Shown here: one piece after another, positions 1 through 8,126 of the stretch
Layout of the letters: the number at the start of each line of letters is the position of its first letter
Numbering within the stretch: position 1 is the stretch's first letter
Assembly (NCBI RefSeq): GCF_900129795.1
Contig: NZ_FQWW01000004.1
Coordinates: forward strand, 434,001-498,000
Reading direction: 5' to 3'
From: Flavobacterium sp. CF108
GTDB lineage: Bacteria > Bacteroidota > Bacteroidia > Flavobacteriales > Flavobacteriaceae
Length of the DNA stretch: 64,000 nt
Made by a program: the position numbers and the translations under genes
Notes under the pieces: generated by a model
What the model was told of the DNA's origin: nothing
The model's input: the letters and a program-made list of their open reading frames with translations, nothing else
The model's database searches: none

Positions 1-2
1 TT

Positions 3-923
3 CTTCTGGAATGGAATAATGTTTATTATGATGAAAGCCCAAAATTGATTAATTCTGGAAAAAGTATTATTCGATTGGGATTAATTCAATGGCAGATGCG
101 TCAGCTCAATAATGTTGAAGCGCTTTTTGAACAGGCCGAATTTTTCATTGATGTTGTTTCTGGTTACGGAAGTGATTTTGCATTATTCCCTGAACTTTTC
201 ACAGCGCCTTTAATGGCCGATTTCAATCATTTATCTGAAGCCGAAGCAATTCGGGAATTAGCCAGACATTCAGATCCAATTAGAAGGCGTTTTCAGGAAT
301 TTGCCATTTCGTACAACATCAATATTATAACCGGAAGTATGCCGCACCTGGAAAATGGTGTTTTGTATAATGTTGGTTTTTTATGCAAAAGAGACGGAAC
401 TTCTGAGATGTATTATAAAATCCACATCACACCAAATGAAGTGCATCATTGGGGGATGAAAGGCGGATCTGAATTTAAAACTTACGATACGGATTGCGGT
501 AAAATTGGAATTTTGATTTGCTATGATGTCGAATTTCCGGAACTTTCAAGATTATTGGCAGATGAAGGAATGAATATTCTGTTTGTTCCGTTTTTAACCG
601 ATACGCAAAATGCGTATACACGAGTAAAACATTGTTCGCAGGCACGTGCGATTGAAAATGAGTGTTATGTTGCCATTGCCGGCTGTGTTGGAAATCTTCC
701 GAAGGTAAATAATATGGATATTCAATATGCACAAGCTTCGGTTTTTACGCCTTCTGATTTTGCTTTTCCAAGTAATGGAATCAAAGCAGAAGCAACTCCA
801 AATACCGAAATGACGCTGATTGTTGATGTCGATTTAGACTTACTGAAAGATCTACATGAACACGGAAGTGTGCGAATTTTAAAGGATAGAAGAACCGATT
901 TATATCAAGTTAAAAAAACGTAA
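3..923 (+). CDS. Carbon-nitrogen hydrolase (nitrilase superfamily), C-terminal part of a protein cut by the window edge
   Basis: The nitrilase-fold catalytic triad is visible: Glu in FPELF, Lys in YYKIHITP and Cys in LICYDVEFPEL. The family hydrolyses non-peptide C-N bonds such as amides. The frame stays open to the left edge with no stop, and the residues before the first possible start (LLEWNNVYYDESPK) look like a domain linker. I infer that this is the C-terminal half of the GNAT acetyltransferase-nitrilase fusion common in Bacteroidota, and that the TTG at 45 is not the true start. The next gene begins 4 bases after the stop, so this probably heads or continues an operon. The substrate is unknown. 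Confidence 0.85.
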   Translation, partial: LLEWNNVYYDESPKLINSGKSIIRLGLIQWQMRQLNNVEALFEQAEFFIDVVSGYGSDFALFPELFTAPLMADFNHLSEAEAIRELARHSDPIRRRFQEFAISYNINIITGSMPHLENGVLYNVGFLCKRDGTSEMYYKIHITPNEVHHWGMKGGSEFKTYDTDCGKIGILICYDVEFPELSRLLADEGMNILFVPFLTDTQNAYTRVKHCSQARAIENECYVAIAGCVGNLPKVNNMDIQYAQASVFTPSDFAFPSNGIKAEATPNTEMTLIVDVDLDLLKDLHEHGSVRILKDRRTDLYQVKKT

Positions 924-926
924 TAG

Positions 927-1274
927 ATGAGAACATGTCTTGAATGTGCGGAAAAACTTGTGGGCCGTGAAGATAAAAAGTTCTGCTCAGACAATTGTCG
1001 AAATGCCTACAACAATAAAATAAATAAAGACAGCAACAATTTCATGCGAAATGTAAACAACAAATTACGAAAAAATTACCGTATTTTGTCAGAGCTAAAT
1101 GTTGACGGAAAATCAAAAGCAACTAGGGAGAAAATGATTAATAAAGGTTTTGATTTTGATTTCTTTACTAATATCTTGCAAACCAAAACAGGGAATACCT
1201 ACTATTTCTTGTACGACCAAGGATATAGATCTTTGGACAATGATTATTATATGCTTGTTAAAAAAGAAATTTAG
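927..1274 (+). CDS. Small zinc-ribbon protein, function unknown
   Basis: This 115-residue basic protein has two cysteine pairs near the N-terminus (Cys4/Cys7 and Cys20/Cys24, CxxC and CxxxC), the spacing of a treble-clef or zinc-ribbon knuckle. The rest is lysine- and asparagine-rich, with no motif I recognise. It starts 4 bases after the hydrolase stop and ends 9 bases before the peptidase start, so it is almost certainly co-transcribed with both. A nucleic-acid-binding role is plausible from the charge and the zinc knuckle, but this is inference only. Confidence 0.75.
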   Translation: MRTCLECAEKLVGREDKKFCSDNCRNAYNNKINKDSNNFMRNVNNKLRKNYRILSELNVDGKSKATREKMINKGFDFDFFTNILQTKTGNTYYFLYDQGYRSLDNDYYMLVKKEI

Positions 1275-1283
1275 TTATTCATC

Positions 1284-3680
1284 ATGAGAAAAAACCCCAC
1301 CTCAATTCTGGCAGTTGTCTTAATTCTAGCCATTTTAGGTATCATTTATGCCACAATGATGCCGCAATACATTTCAAAAAATGATGAAGCTCTTGCTGAT
1401 TTTTCGACGGAACGAGCTTTAAATCAGGTTGAAATTATTGCGCAAAAACCGCATTATGTGGGTTCGACAAATCATGAACTGGTAGCCAATTATCTTAAAC
1501 TGGAGCTAAACAGAATTGGATTAGAAACGAGTGTTCAGGAAGGTTTTACTCTTAATGATAAAGGACTTTTAGTAAAATCTAAAAATATTCTTGCAAGAAT
1601 CAAAGGAACAAATAGTTCAAAAGCACTTTTATTACTTTCTCATTATGACAGTGCGCCGCATTCTTTTTCAAAAGGCGCAAGCGACGATGCATCTGGAGTT
1701 GCCACAATACTAGAAGGAATCAGAGCTTTTTTATATGCCAAAGAACCTCAAAAAAATGATATTATTATTCTTTTTTCAGATGCTGAAGAATTAGGTTTAA
1801 ACGGCGCTGCTCTTTTTGTAAATAAACATCCTTGGGCAAAAGATGTAGGTTTGGTTTTAAACTTCGAGGCAAGAGGAACTTCCGGACCAAGTTATATGCT
1901 GATGGAAACCAACAAAGGAAATCAGGCACTTGTACAGGAATTTACAAAAGCAAAAGCATCTTATCCGGTATCAAACTCATTGATGTACAGCATTTATAAA
2001 ATGCTTCCAAACGATACCGACTTAACCGTTTTTAGAGAACAGGGAAATATTCAGGGGTTTAATTTCGCTTTTATCGACGGACATTATAATTACCACACAC
2101 AACAGGACGATGTTCAGCATTTAAATAAAATGACTCTCGCGCATCAAGGATCTTATTTGATGCCATTATTAAGATACTTCGCAAATGCTGATTTAAACCA
2201 AACGGCTTCAACAGAAGATTATGTTTATTTCAGCGCTCCATTTTCTTTCATCAGTTATCCGTTTTCCTGGGTAATGCCAATGACTTTAATCGCTTTTGGT
2301 TTATTAGTACTTTTCATGTTCATCGGAAAAGCCAAAAGAATGATTACTTTAAGAGAAATATTCAAAGGTTTCGTCCCTCTTTTAGGATCTTTAATTATAG
2401 CTGGTTTAGTTACCTTTTTAGGATGGAAAATTATTTTAGAAATCTATCCGCAGTATTCTGATCTCTTAAACGGATTTACATATAATGGCCATGCTTACAT
2501 TGGCGCATTTGTAACCTTAAGCATTGCGATTTGTTTCGCTTTTTACCACCATTTTTCTGATGCAAAAATTACAATGAACCATTTTGTAGCGCCTTTGTTA
2601 CTTTGGATTTTTATAAACGGATTTTTAGCAAACAGCTTAACTGGGGCAGGATTCTTAATTATTCCGGTTTATTTCGGAATTCTTTTATTCGGAATTTTTG
2701 TTTTTACGCAGCATTACAGTTTAGGCGTAAATTTAATTTTCAGTATTCCGGCTTTAGCGATTATTGCGCCATTTATTGTCATGTTTCCAATTGGTTTAGG
2801 ATTAAAAATACTTTTTGGAAGTGCTGTTTTAACCGTTCTTCTCTTCGGATTATTACTGCCAATATTCAATACTTTTGCTAAAAAAGGCGCATGGATCATG
2901 GTTTTCTTTGCAGCATCGATTGGCTTTTTTATCTACGCCGGATATAATTCAGGATACGAACACGGAAAAGCAAAATCAAACAGTTTACTTTACGTTTATA
3001 ATGCCAATACAAACTCAGCACTTTGGGCAACTTATGATGTAAATCTTGACGACTGGACTAAATCGTATTTGGGTCAGAAAAACCAAAAAGCGGTAGGCTT
3101 AAACAGTCTTCCTATTGCAAGTAAATACAATTCTGCTTTTACATACAGCGCCATTGCTCCTGTTGTTGATATTCCAAAACCTACTATTTCTTTCTTAAAA
3201 GACAGCGTTGTGGGTAATAACAGATATATCAAAATCAAGATAACTCCAAATAGAAAAGTAAACCGTTACGATATCTACGCCAACCCAAAAATGACGTTTT
3301 ACAACTTTAAAGCAAACGGCGTTTCAGCTTCTGGCGAAAAAACAAATCGTTTAGAACGCGACGGAATGCGTGTTCTGTGTTATTATGTTGTAGGAAACGA
3401 ACCGCTTGTTATGGATTTCTACATCAATAAATCGTCTATTTTTGATATGGATTTAATTGAAAGTTCATTCGACTTGATGACAAATCCGTTGTTGAAAGTG
3501 AATCCGAGAAGTGACTGGATGATGCCAACGCCATTTGTTTTAAATGATGCGGTTATGATTCAGCAAAAAATTAAAAGATATACAGCTCCGGTAAACCCGA
3601 CAGTACAACCTGCGACAGTTCAGGATAGTGCCGTAATTGCAAAAGACAGTTTAATAAAACCAGTTACAACACCAGAATAA
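1284..3680 (+). CDS. M28 family membrane-anchored zinc aminopeptidase
   Basis: A 798-residue protein with one N-terminal membrane segment (about residues 7-27), then an M28 aminopeptidase domain. The metal-ligand motifs are present in order: SHYDSAP, GASDDASGVA, SDAEELGLNG, NFEARG and a late His in HYNYHTQQDD. From about residue 325 a run of hydrophobic segments forms a multi-span membrane region, followed by a soluble C-terminal domain. This is the layout of the vacuolar/Pff1-like branch of M28. The catalytic domain should face the periplasm. It sits in the five-gene plus-strand run with gaps of 13 bases or fewer. The natural substrate is unknown. Confidence 0.88.
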   Translation: MRKNPTSILAVVLILAILGIIYATMMPQYISKNDEALADFSTERALNQVEIIAQKPHYVGSTNHELVANYLKLELNRIGLETSVQEGFTLNDKGLLVKSKNILARIKGTNSSKALLLLSHYDSAPHSFSKGASDDASGVATILEGIRAFLYAKEPQKNDIIILFSDAEELGLNGAALFVNKHPWAKDVGLVLNFEARGTSGPSYMLMETNKGNQALVQEFTKAKASYPVSNSLMYSIYKMLPNDTDLTVFREQGNIQGFNFAFIDGHYNYHTQQDDVQHLNKMTLAHQGSYLMPLLRYFANADLNQTASTEDYVYFSAPFSFISYPFSWVMPMTLIAFGLLVLFMFIGKAKRMITLREIFKGFVPLLGSLIIAGLVTFLGWKIILEIYPQYSDLLNGFTYNGHAYIGAFVTLSIAICFAFYHHFSDAKITMNHFVAPLLLWIFINGFLANSLTGAGFLIIPVYFGILLFGIFVFTQHYSLGVNLIFSIPALAIIAPFIVMFPIGLGLKILFGSAVLTVLLFGLLLPIFNTFAKKGAWIMVFFAASIGFFIYAGYNSGYEHGKAKSNSLLYVYNANTNSALWATYDVNLDDWTKSYLGQKNQKAVGLNSLPIASKYNSAFTYSAIAPVVDIPKPTISFLKDSVVGNNRYIKIKITPNRKVNRYDIYANPKMTFYNFKANGVSASGEKTNRLERDGMRVLCYYVVGNEPLVMDFYINKSSIFDMDLIESSFDLMTNPLLKVNPRSDWMMPTPFVLNDAVMIQQKIKRYTAPVNPTVQPATVQDSAVIAKDSLIKPVTTPE

Positions 3681-3692
3681 TAAATATATAAT

Positions 3693-3899
3693 TTGGAAGG
3701 CCCTGATTTAACAACATTATTTCTTCTGCTTTTTGTATTATGTATTTTGATGTATAGATCTTTAAGTTCTAAAAACGGAAAAATTTTTACAAAAGATTAT
3801 TTTAGTCAATACCAATCAATCCACCATGTTTTCTATATGCTGATTGGTGCTATAATAGTGATTGTTGAAATAGTTAGACAACTAACAAACAATAAATAA
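3693..3899 (+). CDS. Small two-span membrane protein, function unknown
   Basis: A 68-residue frame from a TTG start, with two hydrophobic segments (about residues 7-20 and 47-62) separated by a short polar loop. No family is recognised. It is supported as a gene by its position: 12 bases after the M28 stop and 6 bases before the SRPBCC start, in the same direction, with no other frame filling the gap. The start is uncertain because no ATG lies at the 5' end. An in-frame ATG about 16 codons in would shorten the first membrane segment. Confidence 0.55.
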   Translation: MEGPDLTTLFLLLFVLCILMYRSLSSKNGKIFTKDYFSQYQSIHHVFYMLIGAIIVIVEIVRQLTNNK

Positions 3900-3905
3900 T
3901 ATACT

Positions 3906-4325
3906 ATGGCAACAAATGTTTCTACAATATTTTTAAGTGCGCCAATAGAAAAAATCTGGAATGCATTGACAAAACCAGAATTAGTCAAACAATGGCAATA
4001 TGGAAGTGATTTAATCACAGACTGGAAAGTAGGAAATGAAATCCGATTTAGGAATGAATGGGAAGGTCAGGTTTTTGAGCAATGGGGAACGGTTTTAGAA
4101 GTTTCTCCAAATCAAAAAATAAAATATTCGTTGTTTTTTCCGAGACCGGAATTAGAAGACAAACCCGAAAATTATTTCATAATGAGTTATGTTTTATCCG
4201 AAGAAAATCAAAAAGTAAAACTCGAAATAATTCAGGAAGACAATCGTCCGGGAGCGGTTCAGGAAAAACCTCAAGGCGAAGAAAATCCAATTCTTCAGAG
4301 TTTAAAAGCTATAATTGAATCTTAA
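3906..4325 (+). CDS. SRPBCC / AHSA1-like domain protein
   Basis: 139 residues with the typical opening of AHSA1-type START-like proteins: a short beta strand, then APIEKIWNALTKPELVKQW, followed by alternating strands (DWKVGNEIRFRNEWEG) and a C-terminal helix. The fold makes a hydrophobic cavity. Members bind small lipophilic ligands or Hsp90, and no catalytic residue can be named here. It is the last gene of the operon and ends 18 bases before a strong hairpin that separates it from the convergent rhodanese gene. Confidence 0.8.
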   Translation: MATNVSTIFLSAPIEKIWNALTKPELVKQWQYGSDLITDWKVGNEIRFRNEWEGQVFEQWGTVLEVSPNQKIKYSLFFPRPELEDKPENYFIMSYVLSEENQKVKLEIIQEDNRPGAVQEKPQGEENPILQSLKAIIES

Positions 4326-4343
4326 ATTTATTTTCAAATATTA

Positions 4344-4370
4344 AAAGGCAGACCAACCAAGTCTGCCTTT
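4344..4370. terminator. Bidirectional intrinsic terminator
   Basis: A perfect 10-bp inverted repeat (AAAGGCAGAC and GTCTGCCTTT) with a 7-base loop lies between two convergent genes. The A and T flanks give a T-tract on both strands, so it can end transcription from either side. Confidence 0.85.
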
Positions 4371-4374
4371 CTAT

Positions 4375-4770
4375 TTAACAAGCACATTCAATCTGTAACC
4401 CAGATTCAATTCCTTTTATTCCTTTGGTGGCATAACCATCAAACTTCCACCATTCAATTCCTCCAATTAATTCTTTTACCTTAAAGCCTAGTTTTGTCAT
4501 ATTCAAAGCGCCTTTAGTCGAAGCGTTACAGCCAATTCCGTCGCAATACGTAACATATAGAATATCTTTATCTAAATGTTTTGTGCTTTCTTCGGACATT
4601 TCGCGATGCGGAATATTAATCGCACCCGGAATATGTTCTGCTTCAAACCCAAAAGCTTTTCTCGCATCAAGTGCTATTACTTTTTCGCCATTATTTAAAG
4701 CATCGAATAAATCAGACGGATCCATTTCGAATGCTAGTTTATGCTCATAAAATTTAATTTGATCTTCCAT
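4375..4770 (-). CDS. Rhodanese-like sulfurtransferase domain protein
   Basis: A single 131-residue rhodanese domain. The CH2A-like motif ALDARKAFGFEAEHIPGAINIP and the catalytic loop Cys in VTYCDGIGCNAS are both visible. Such proteins carry sulfane sulfur as a cysteine persulfide. The start of the active-site loop (CDGIGCN) has a second Cys six residues after the first. The gene is divergent from the LysR regulator at 4917, which could control it. A TAnnTTTG element lies 30 bases upstream. The sequence ends ECAC, an unusual double-Cys tail that might bind metal or form a disulfide. Confidence 0.85.
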   Translation of the reverse strand: MEDQIKFYEHKLAFEMDPSDLFDALNNGEKVIALDARKAFGFEAEHIPGAINIPHREMSEESTKHLDKDILYVTYCDGIGCNASTKGALNMTKLGFKVKELIGGIEWWKFDGYATKGIKGIESGLQIECAC

Positions 4771-4800
4771 ATCGATGTAGTTTTAATGATTTTGTTTTTT

Positions 4801-4808
4801 CAAAAGTA
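4801..4808 (-). promoter_or_regulatory. Likely -7 promoter element of the rhodanese gene
   Basis: Read on the minus strand this is TACTTTTG, matching the Bacteroidota -7 consensus TAnnTTTG about 30 bases before the rhodanese ATG. No clear TTG -33 element is seen. The palindrome TTCATGAA at 4842-4849, between the two divergent genes, is a candidate regulator site. Confidence 0.45.
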
Positions 4809-4916
4809 GCAGCTCATATAGTACCATAAAAACGAAAAGAATTCATGAACTGCATTAGTTTTTTTCATGCAAAAGCCAGTCTAAAATTTTGTTCCTTTGT
4901 ATATAAATCTCAAAAA

Positions 4917-5819
4917 ATGGAAATACGCCACCTAAAATTGATAAAAGCAATTGTTGAAGAAGGAAGCATTACAAAAGCAATTGACAAACTTCATTTGACA
5001 CAATCGGCTTTGAGTCATCAGCTCAAAGAAGCAGAATATCAATTGGGTACGGCCATTTTTTTAAGAACCAACAAAAAACTGGTGCTCACAAAGGCTGGCG
5101 AAAAAATCTATGATTTGGCAAATGAAATTCTGGATAAGCTTTCGCAGGCGCAAACACAAATCAAACAGATGGTTTATGGTGAATACGGCGAAATCAGAAT
5201 CAGTACCGAATGTTTCTCAAGTTACCACTGGCTTCCGCCGGTTTTAAAACAGTTTCACCTTTTATACCCAAATGTTGAACTGAAAATTATAACCGAAGCG
5301 ACACATATTCCGCTGCAAAAACTTTTAGAAAACACAATTGACATTGCCATTGTAAGCGACACTATTAAAGACAATCATATAAAATATACCGAACTTTTTC
5401 AGGATGAAGTTGTAATGGCCGTTTCAGAAAATCATCCGTGGGCAGATAAAAAATATGTGGTTGCCGAAGATTTTATCAACGAACATCTGATAATTCATTC
5501 CCTTCCGATGGAAACGGTTACAATTCATCAGTTTGTTTTGGCTCCAGCCAAAGTAACACCGAAAAAGGTAACCCCGCTTCCGTTAACAGAAGCTTCTCTT
5601 GAAATGGTAAAAGCCGATATGGGCGTTATGTCGATGGCAAAATGGGCATTACAGCCACATTTAAAGAATAATCCAATTAAAGCGGTAAAAGTGGGCAAAA
5701 ACGGCTTAAAACGAAAACATTTCATAGCGACGAGAGCAAACGAAACTTATCCGGATTATTTTCAGCATTTTATTAATTTTCTACAAAACGAAATTAATCT
5801 GCAATGGAATATTCAATAA
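4917..5819 (+). CDS. LysR-family transcriptional regulator, MetR-like
   Basis: A 300-residue LysR regulator. The N-terminal winged helix-turn-helix (IVEEGSITKAIDKLHLTQSALSHQLKEAE) is followed by a linker helix and a periplasmic-binding-protein-like effector domain. The QSALSHQ recognition helix and the region STECFSSYHWLPPVLKQFH resemble MetR, the homocysteine-responsive activator of methionine genes, but no methionine gene is adjacent. I chose the ATG at 4917 because homology to the LysR N-terminus begins exactly there. An upstream in-frame ATG at 4845 would add 24 unrelated residues and overlap the probable promoter region. It is divergent from the rhodanese gene. Confidence 0.88.
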   Translation: MEIRHLKLIKAIVEEGSITKAIDKLHLTQSALSHQLKEAEYQLGTAIFLRTNKKLVLTKAGEKIYDLANEILDKLSQAQTQIKQMVYGEYGEIRISTECFSSYHWLPPVLKQFHLLYPNVELKIITEATHIPLQKLLENTIDIAIVSDTIKDNHIKYTELFQDEVVMAVSENHPWADKKYVVAEDFINEHLIIHSLPMETVTIHQFVLAPAKVTPKKVTPLPLTEASLEMVKADMGVMSMAKWALQPHLKNNPIKAVKVGKNGLKRKHFIATRANETYPDYFQHFINFLQNEINLQWNIQ

Positions 5820-6256
5820 GGAATTGTGAAATAGGCGATTTACCTAAACTGGTTGTTTTATGCCAAAAACATGCTGAATTCGAGAAAGCCGATTTTTCTC
5901 CGGAAGGAAAAGAAGAAAAATTAAAAGAAGCCATTTTCAGTAAAAACCCAAAAGTATTCTGTTTAGTCGTTGCCGCAAAAGAAACAATTGTAGGTTATGT
6001 TTCTTATACTTTTGATTATTCAACTTGGGACGCCGCCACTTTTATGTACATGGATTGTTTGTTTCTGGAAGAAGAAGCCCGCAGTTTCGGAATTGGTGAA
6101 GTTTTAATTGAAAAGCTAAAAGAAATCGCTGCTAAAAATAACTGCGTCAACATTCAATGGCAGACTCCTGAATTTAATACTAGAGCAATTAAATTTTACA
6201 ATAGAATTGGCGCAAAAGGAAAAGACAAAGTTAGATTTACGCTAAATTTGATTTAA
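5804..6256 (+). CDS. GNAT family N-acetyltransferase
   Basis: 150 residues with the GNAT fold: an N-terminal strand and helix (SIRNCEIGDLPKLVVLCQKH), the central strands VVAAKETIVGYVSYTF and MDCLFLEEEARSFGIGEVLIEKL (the acetyl-CoA pyrophosphate loop, degenerate as RSFGIG), and a C-terminal NTRAIKFYNRIGAK. The acceptor is unknown. The ATG lies inside the end of the LysR gene (16-base overlap), indicating translational coupling and a shared transcript. Confidence 0.85.
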   Translation: MEYSIRNCEIGDLPKLVVLCQKHAEFEKADFSPEGKEEKLKEAIFSKNPKVFCLVVAAKETIVGYVSYTFDYSTWDAATFMYMDCLFLEEEARSFGIGEVLIEKLKEIAAKNNCVNIQWQTPEFNTRAIKFYNRIGAKGKDKVRFTLNLI

Positions 6257-6425
6257 TCTCGCAAAGTCGCAAAGACGCAAAGACGCAAAGTTTTTTATTT
6301 ATCGCCACAGATTAAAAGGATTAAAATGATTTTAAAATCTGCTCAAATCTGCAGAATCTGCAGAATCTGCGTGAAACAAAAAACCTTTGAACCTTTGTAT
6401 CTTTGCCCCTTTGAACCTCCAAAAA
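6257..6425. repeat. Intergenic short-repeat mosaic
   Basis: Contains the unit GCAAAGTCGCAAAGACGCAAAG, a GCCACAGATTAAAAGG block, tandem CTGCAGAAT units and alternating CCTTTGAA/CTTTG units. The same words recur in many gaps of this window (for example 8845-8960, 17380-17415, 21212-21481, 42192-42275 and 57680-57746). They lie between genes and are not part of a recognised mobile element. Confidence 0.7.
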
Positions 6426-6430
6426 AAGAA

Positions 6431-7264
6431 ATGAAACAAATAAGTATATTAGGCTGCGGCTGGTTAGGACTGCCTTTAGCAAAAAGGCTAATCGAAAAAG
6501 GAAATTCGGTAAAAGGATCTACAACTTCTGAAAATAAACTTTCTATTTTAGAAAATGCTGGAATAAATCCGTTTCTTGTCATCCTGAGCGAAGTCGAAGG
6601 AATACTTGAAAGCGAAAATGTATCTAAAAACATTACTGATTTTTTAGCCGAGAGCGAAATCCTGATTATTGACATTCCGCCAAAATTGCGAGCTGTTTCA
6701 TCAGAATCTAAAAAGGTTTTTGTTCAGAAAATCGAAAACCTAATTCCGTTTATTGAGAAATCAAGTATTTCAAAAGTCCTTTTTGTGAGTTCAACTTCTG
6801 TTTATGGAGATGAAAACGAATTTATTACTGAAGAAACAACACCAAATCCGGAAACTGAAAGTGGAAAACAATTGGTTTTAGCAGAAGCAATTCTTCAAAA
6901 AAATCAAAACTTCGAAACCACAATCCTGCGTTTCGGCGGATTAATTGGAGAAGACCGTCATCCGGTTAAGTTTTTAGCTGGAAAAGAAAACCTTGAAAAT
7001 CCAGATGCTCCAATAAATTTAATTCACCAAAAAGACTGCATCGCAATCATTGAAGAAATCATAAGCCAATCAAAATGGAATGAAGTTTTCAACGCCGCTG
7101 CGCCTTTTCATCCATCAAGAGAAGATTATTATACTCAAAAAGCAAAAGAACAAAACTTAGTTTTACCAAAATTCAGTTCTGAAAAGTCAAACATCAAAAA
7201 GATTATTTCAAGCGAGAAAATCGAAACCATTTTAAATTATCGATTTAAGCTGGAGAATTATTAA
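6431..7264 (+). CDS. Extended SDR-type NAD(P)-dependent oxidoreductase/epimerase-like protein
   Basis: 277 residues with a Rossmann nucleotide-binding start, SILGCGWLGLPLAKRL (GxGxxG variant), and the SSTSVYGD stretch typical of NAD-dependent epimerase-like SDRs (the Tyr of SVYGD is the catalytic position). The substrate is unknown. The ATG at 6431 is chosen because the Rossmann strand begins directly after it. An in-frame upstream ATG at 6326 would translate intergenic repeat DNA. Residues 50-57 (VILSEVEG) are encoded by a dispersed intergenic palindrome lodged in frame (see the 6578-6600 repeat). Confidence 0.8.
   Translation: MKQISILGCGWLGLPLAKRLIEKGNSVKGSTTSENKLSILENAGINPFLVILSEVEGILESENVSKNITDFLAESEILIIDIPPKLRAVSSESKKVFVQKIENLIPFIEKSSISKVLFVSSTSVYGDENEFITEETTPNPETESGKQLVLAEAILQKNQNFETTILRFGGLIGEDRHPVKFLAGKENLENPDAPINLIHQKDCIAIIEEIISQSKWNEVFNAAAPFHPSREDYYTQKAKEQNLVLPKFSSEKSNIKKIISSEKIETILNYRFKLENY
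6578..6600. repeat. Copy of a dispersed intergenic palindrome inside a coding region
   Basis: This 23-base block matches the reverse complement of the right arm of the hairpin at 7275-7338 at 22 of 23 positions, sharing the core CTGAGCGAAGTCGAAGG. Here it is read in frame within the SDR gene and adds VILSEVEG to the protein. Confidence 0.8.
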
Positions 7265-7274
7265 ACACTCCGAA

Positions 7275-7338
7275 TGTCAGGCTGAGCGAAGTCGAAGCCT
7301 TTTTGTTTCCATAAGCCTTCGACTTCGCTCAGGGTGAC
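7275..7338. terminator. Long hairpin made of the CTGAGCGAAGTCGAAG repeat, likely terminator
   Basis: Two arms of about 25 bases (7275-7299 and 7314-7338) carrying GAGCGAAGTCGAAG and its complement face each other across a T-rich loop, 10 bases after the SDR stop. The stem is strong enough to act as a 3' end, but its sequence is that of a dispersed repeat rather than a gene-specific terminator. Confidence 0.6.
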
Positions 7339-7461
7339 AATAATGTAAACTTTATGACTTTTGCAAAACAACAAAAACTTAAATTACTTACATAACTTAT
7401 ATGGTTTAAAAAAACTTTGCGAACTTTGCGATAAACCTTTGCGCCTTTGCGGTAAAAAAAT

Positions 7462-7938
7462 ATGGAAACAGTATATGTTAATTCGCCTTTAGGAATCACC
7501 AAGATAGTTGGAGATGAAGATGGTATTGCAATAATCTCCGTTTCTGATGTTGGCACAAACGAAGTTTCAAAGAAAATACCAAAAGTTTTAAAAGATGCCG
7601 TTTCGCAGCTTGAAGAATATTTCGAAGGAAAAAGAAAAGATTTTGATTTAAAACTAAATCCAAAGGGCACCGAATTCCAACAAAAAGTCTGGAAAGCATT
7701 ACTGGAAATTCCGTACGGAAAAACGGTGAGTTATATGGATCAAACTAAAAAGCTGGGCGATATAAAAGCAATTCGTGCTGTCGCATCTGCAAATGGTAAA
7801 AACCCGCTTTGGATTGTTGTTCCCTGCCACAGAGTTATCGGTACAAATGGTTCTTTAACCGGTTACGCCGGCGGATTGTCCCGCAAAAAATGGCTTCTCG
7901 AACACGAAAGCCCTTCTGCACAACAGAGTTTATTCTAA
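7462..7938 (+). CDS. ogt: Methylated-DNA--protein-cysteine S-methyltransferase
   Basis: A 158-residue suicide enzyme that removes O6-alkyl groups from guanine. The active-site motif PCHRVIG with acceptor Cys is intact, followed by LTGYAGGLSRKKWLLEHE. The helix-turn-helix region (TEFQQKVWKALLEIPYGKTVSYMDQ) binds the DNA minor groove. The length fits the Ogt type without an Ada N-terminal domain. It is preceded by repeat-rich spacer and probably transcribed alone. Confidence 0.93.
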   Translation: METVYVNSPLGITKIVGDEDGIAIISVSDVGTNEVSKKIPKVLKDAVSQLEEYFEGKRKDFDLKLNPKGTEFQQKVWKALLEIPYGKTVSYMDQTKKLGDIKAIRAVASANGKNPLWIVVPCHRVIGTNGSLTGYAGGLSRKKWLLEHESPSAQQSLF

Positions 7939-7947
7939 AAAGTGTTA

Positions 7948-8118
7948 GCCACGAATTTCACTAATTTTCACGAATTTTTTTCTTTCATAATTATGACTCA
8001 AAAAATCTCTTTATTTAAAGAAAATTCATTCAATTAATAAATCCGTGCCCGAAAAAAATTCAAATTATTGTACATTTATCTCCACAAAGAATTAGTGAAA
8101 ATTAGTGAAATTCGTGGC
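7948..8118. repeat. Inverted repeat GCCACGAATTTCACTAAT flanking the ogt-exonuclease gap
   Basis: Arms of 28 bases at 7948-7975 and 8091-8118 are near-perfect reverse complements. The same word recurs at 57650-57790. The 115 bases between the arms hold no gene. The right arm ends 8 bases before the exonuclease ATG. Confidence 0.75.
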
Positions 8119-8126
8119 AAAAAAAT

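Noticed and set aside
4845-4916. Upstream ATG extension of the LysR gene
   Set aside because: The 24 extra residues precede a perfect LysR N-terminus at 4917 and cover the probable promoter.
6326-6430. Upstream ATG extension of the SDR gene
   Set aside because: The extra residues are translated from intergenic repeat DNA and do not resemble the Rossmann start, which begins at 6431.
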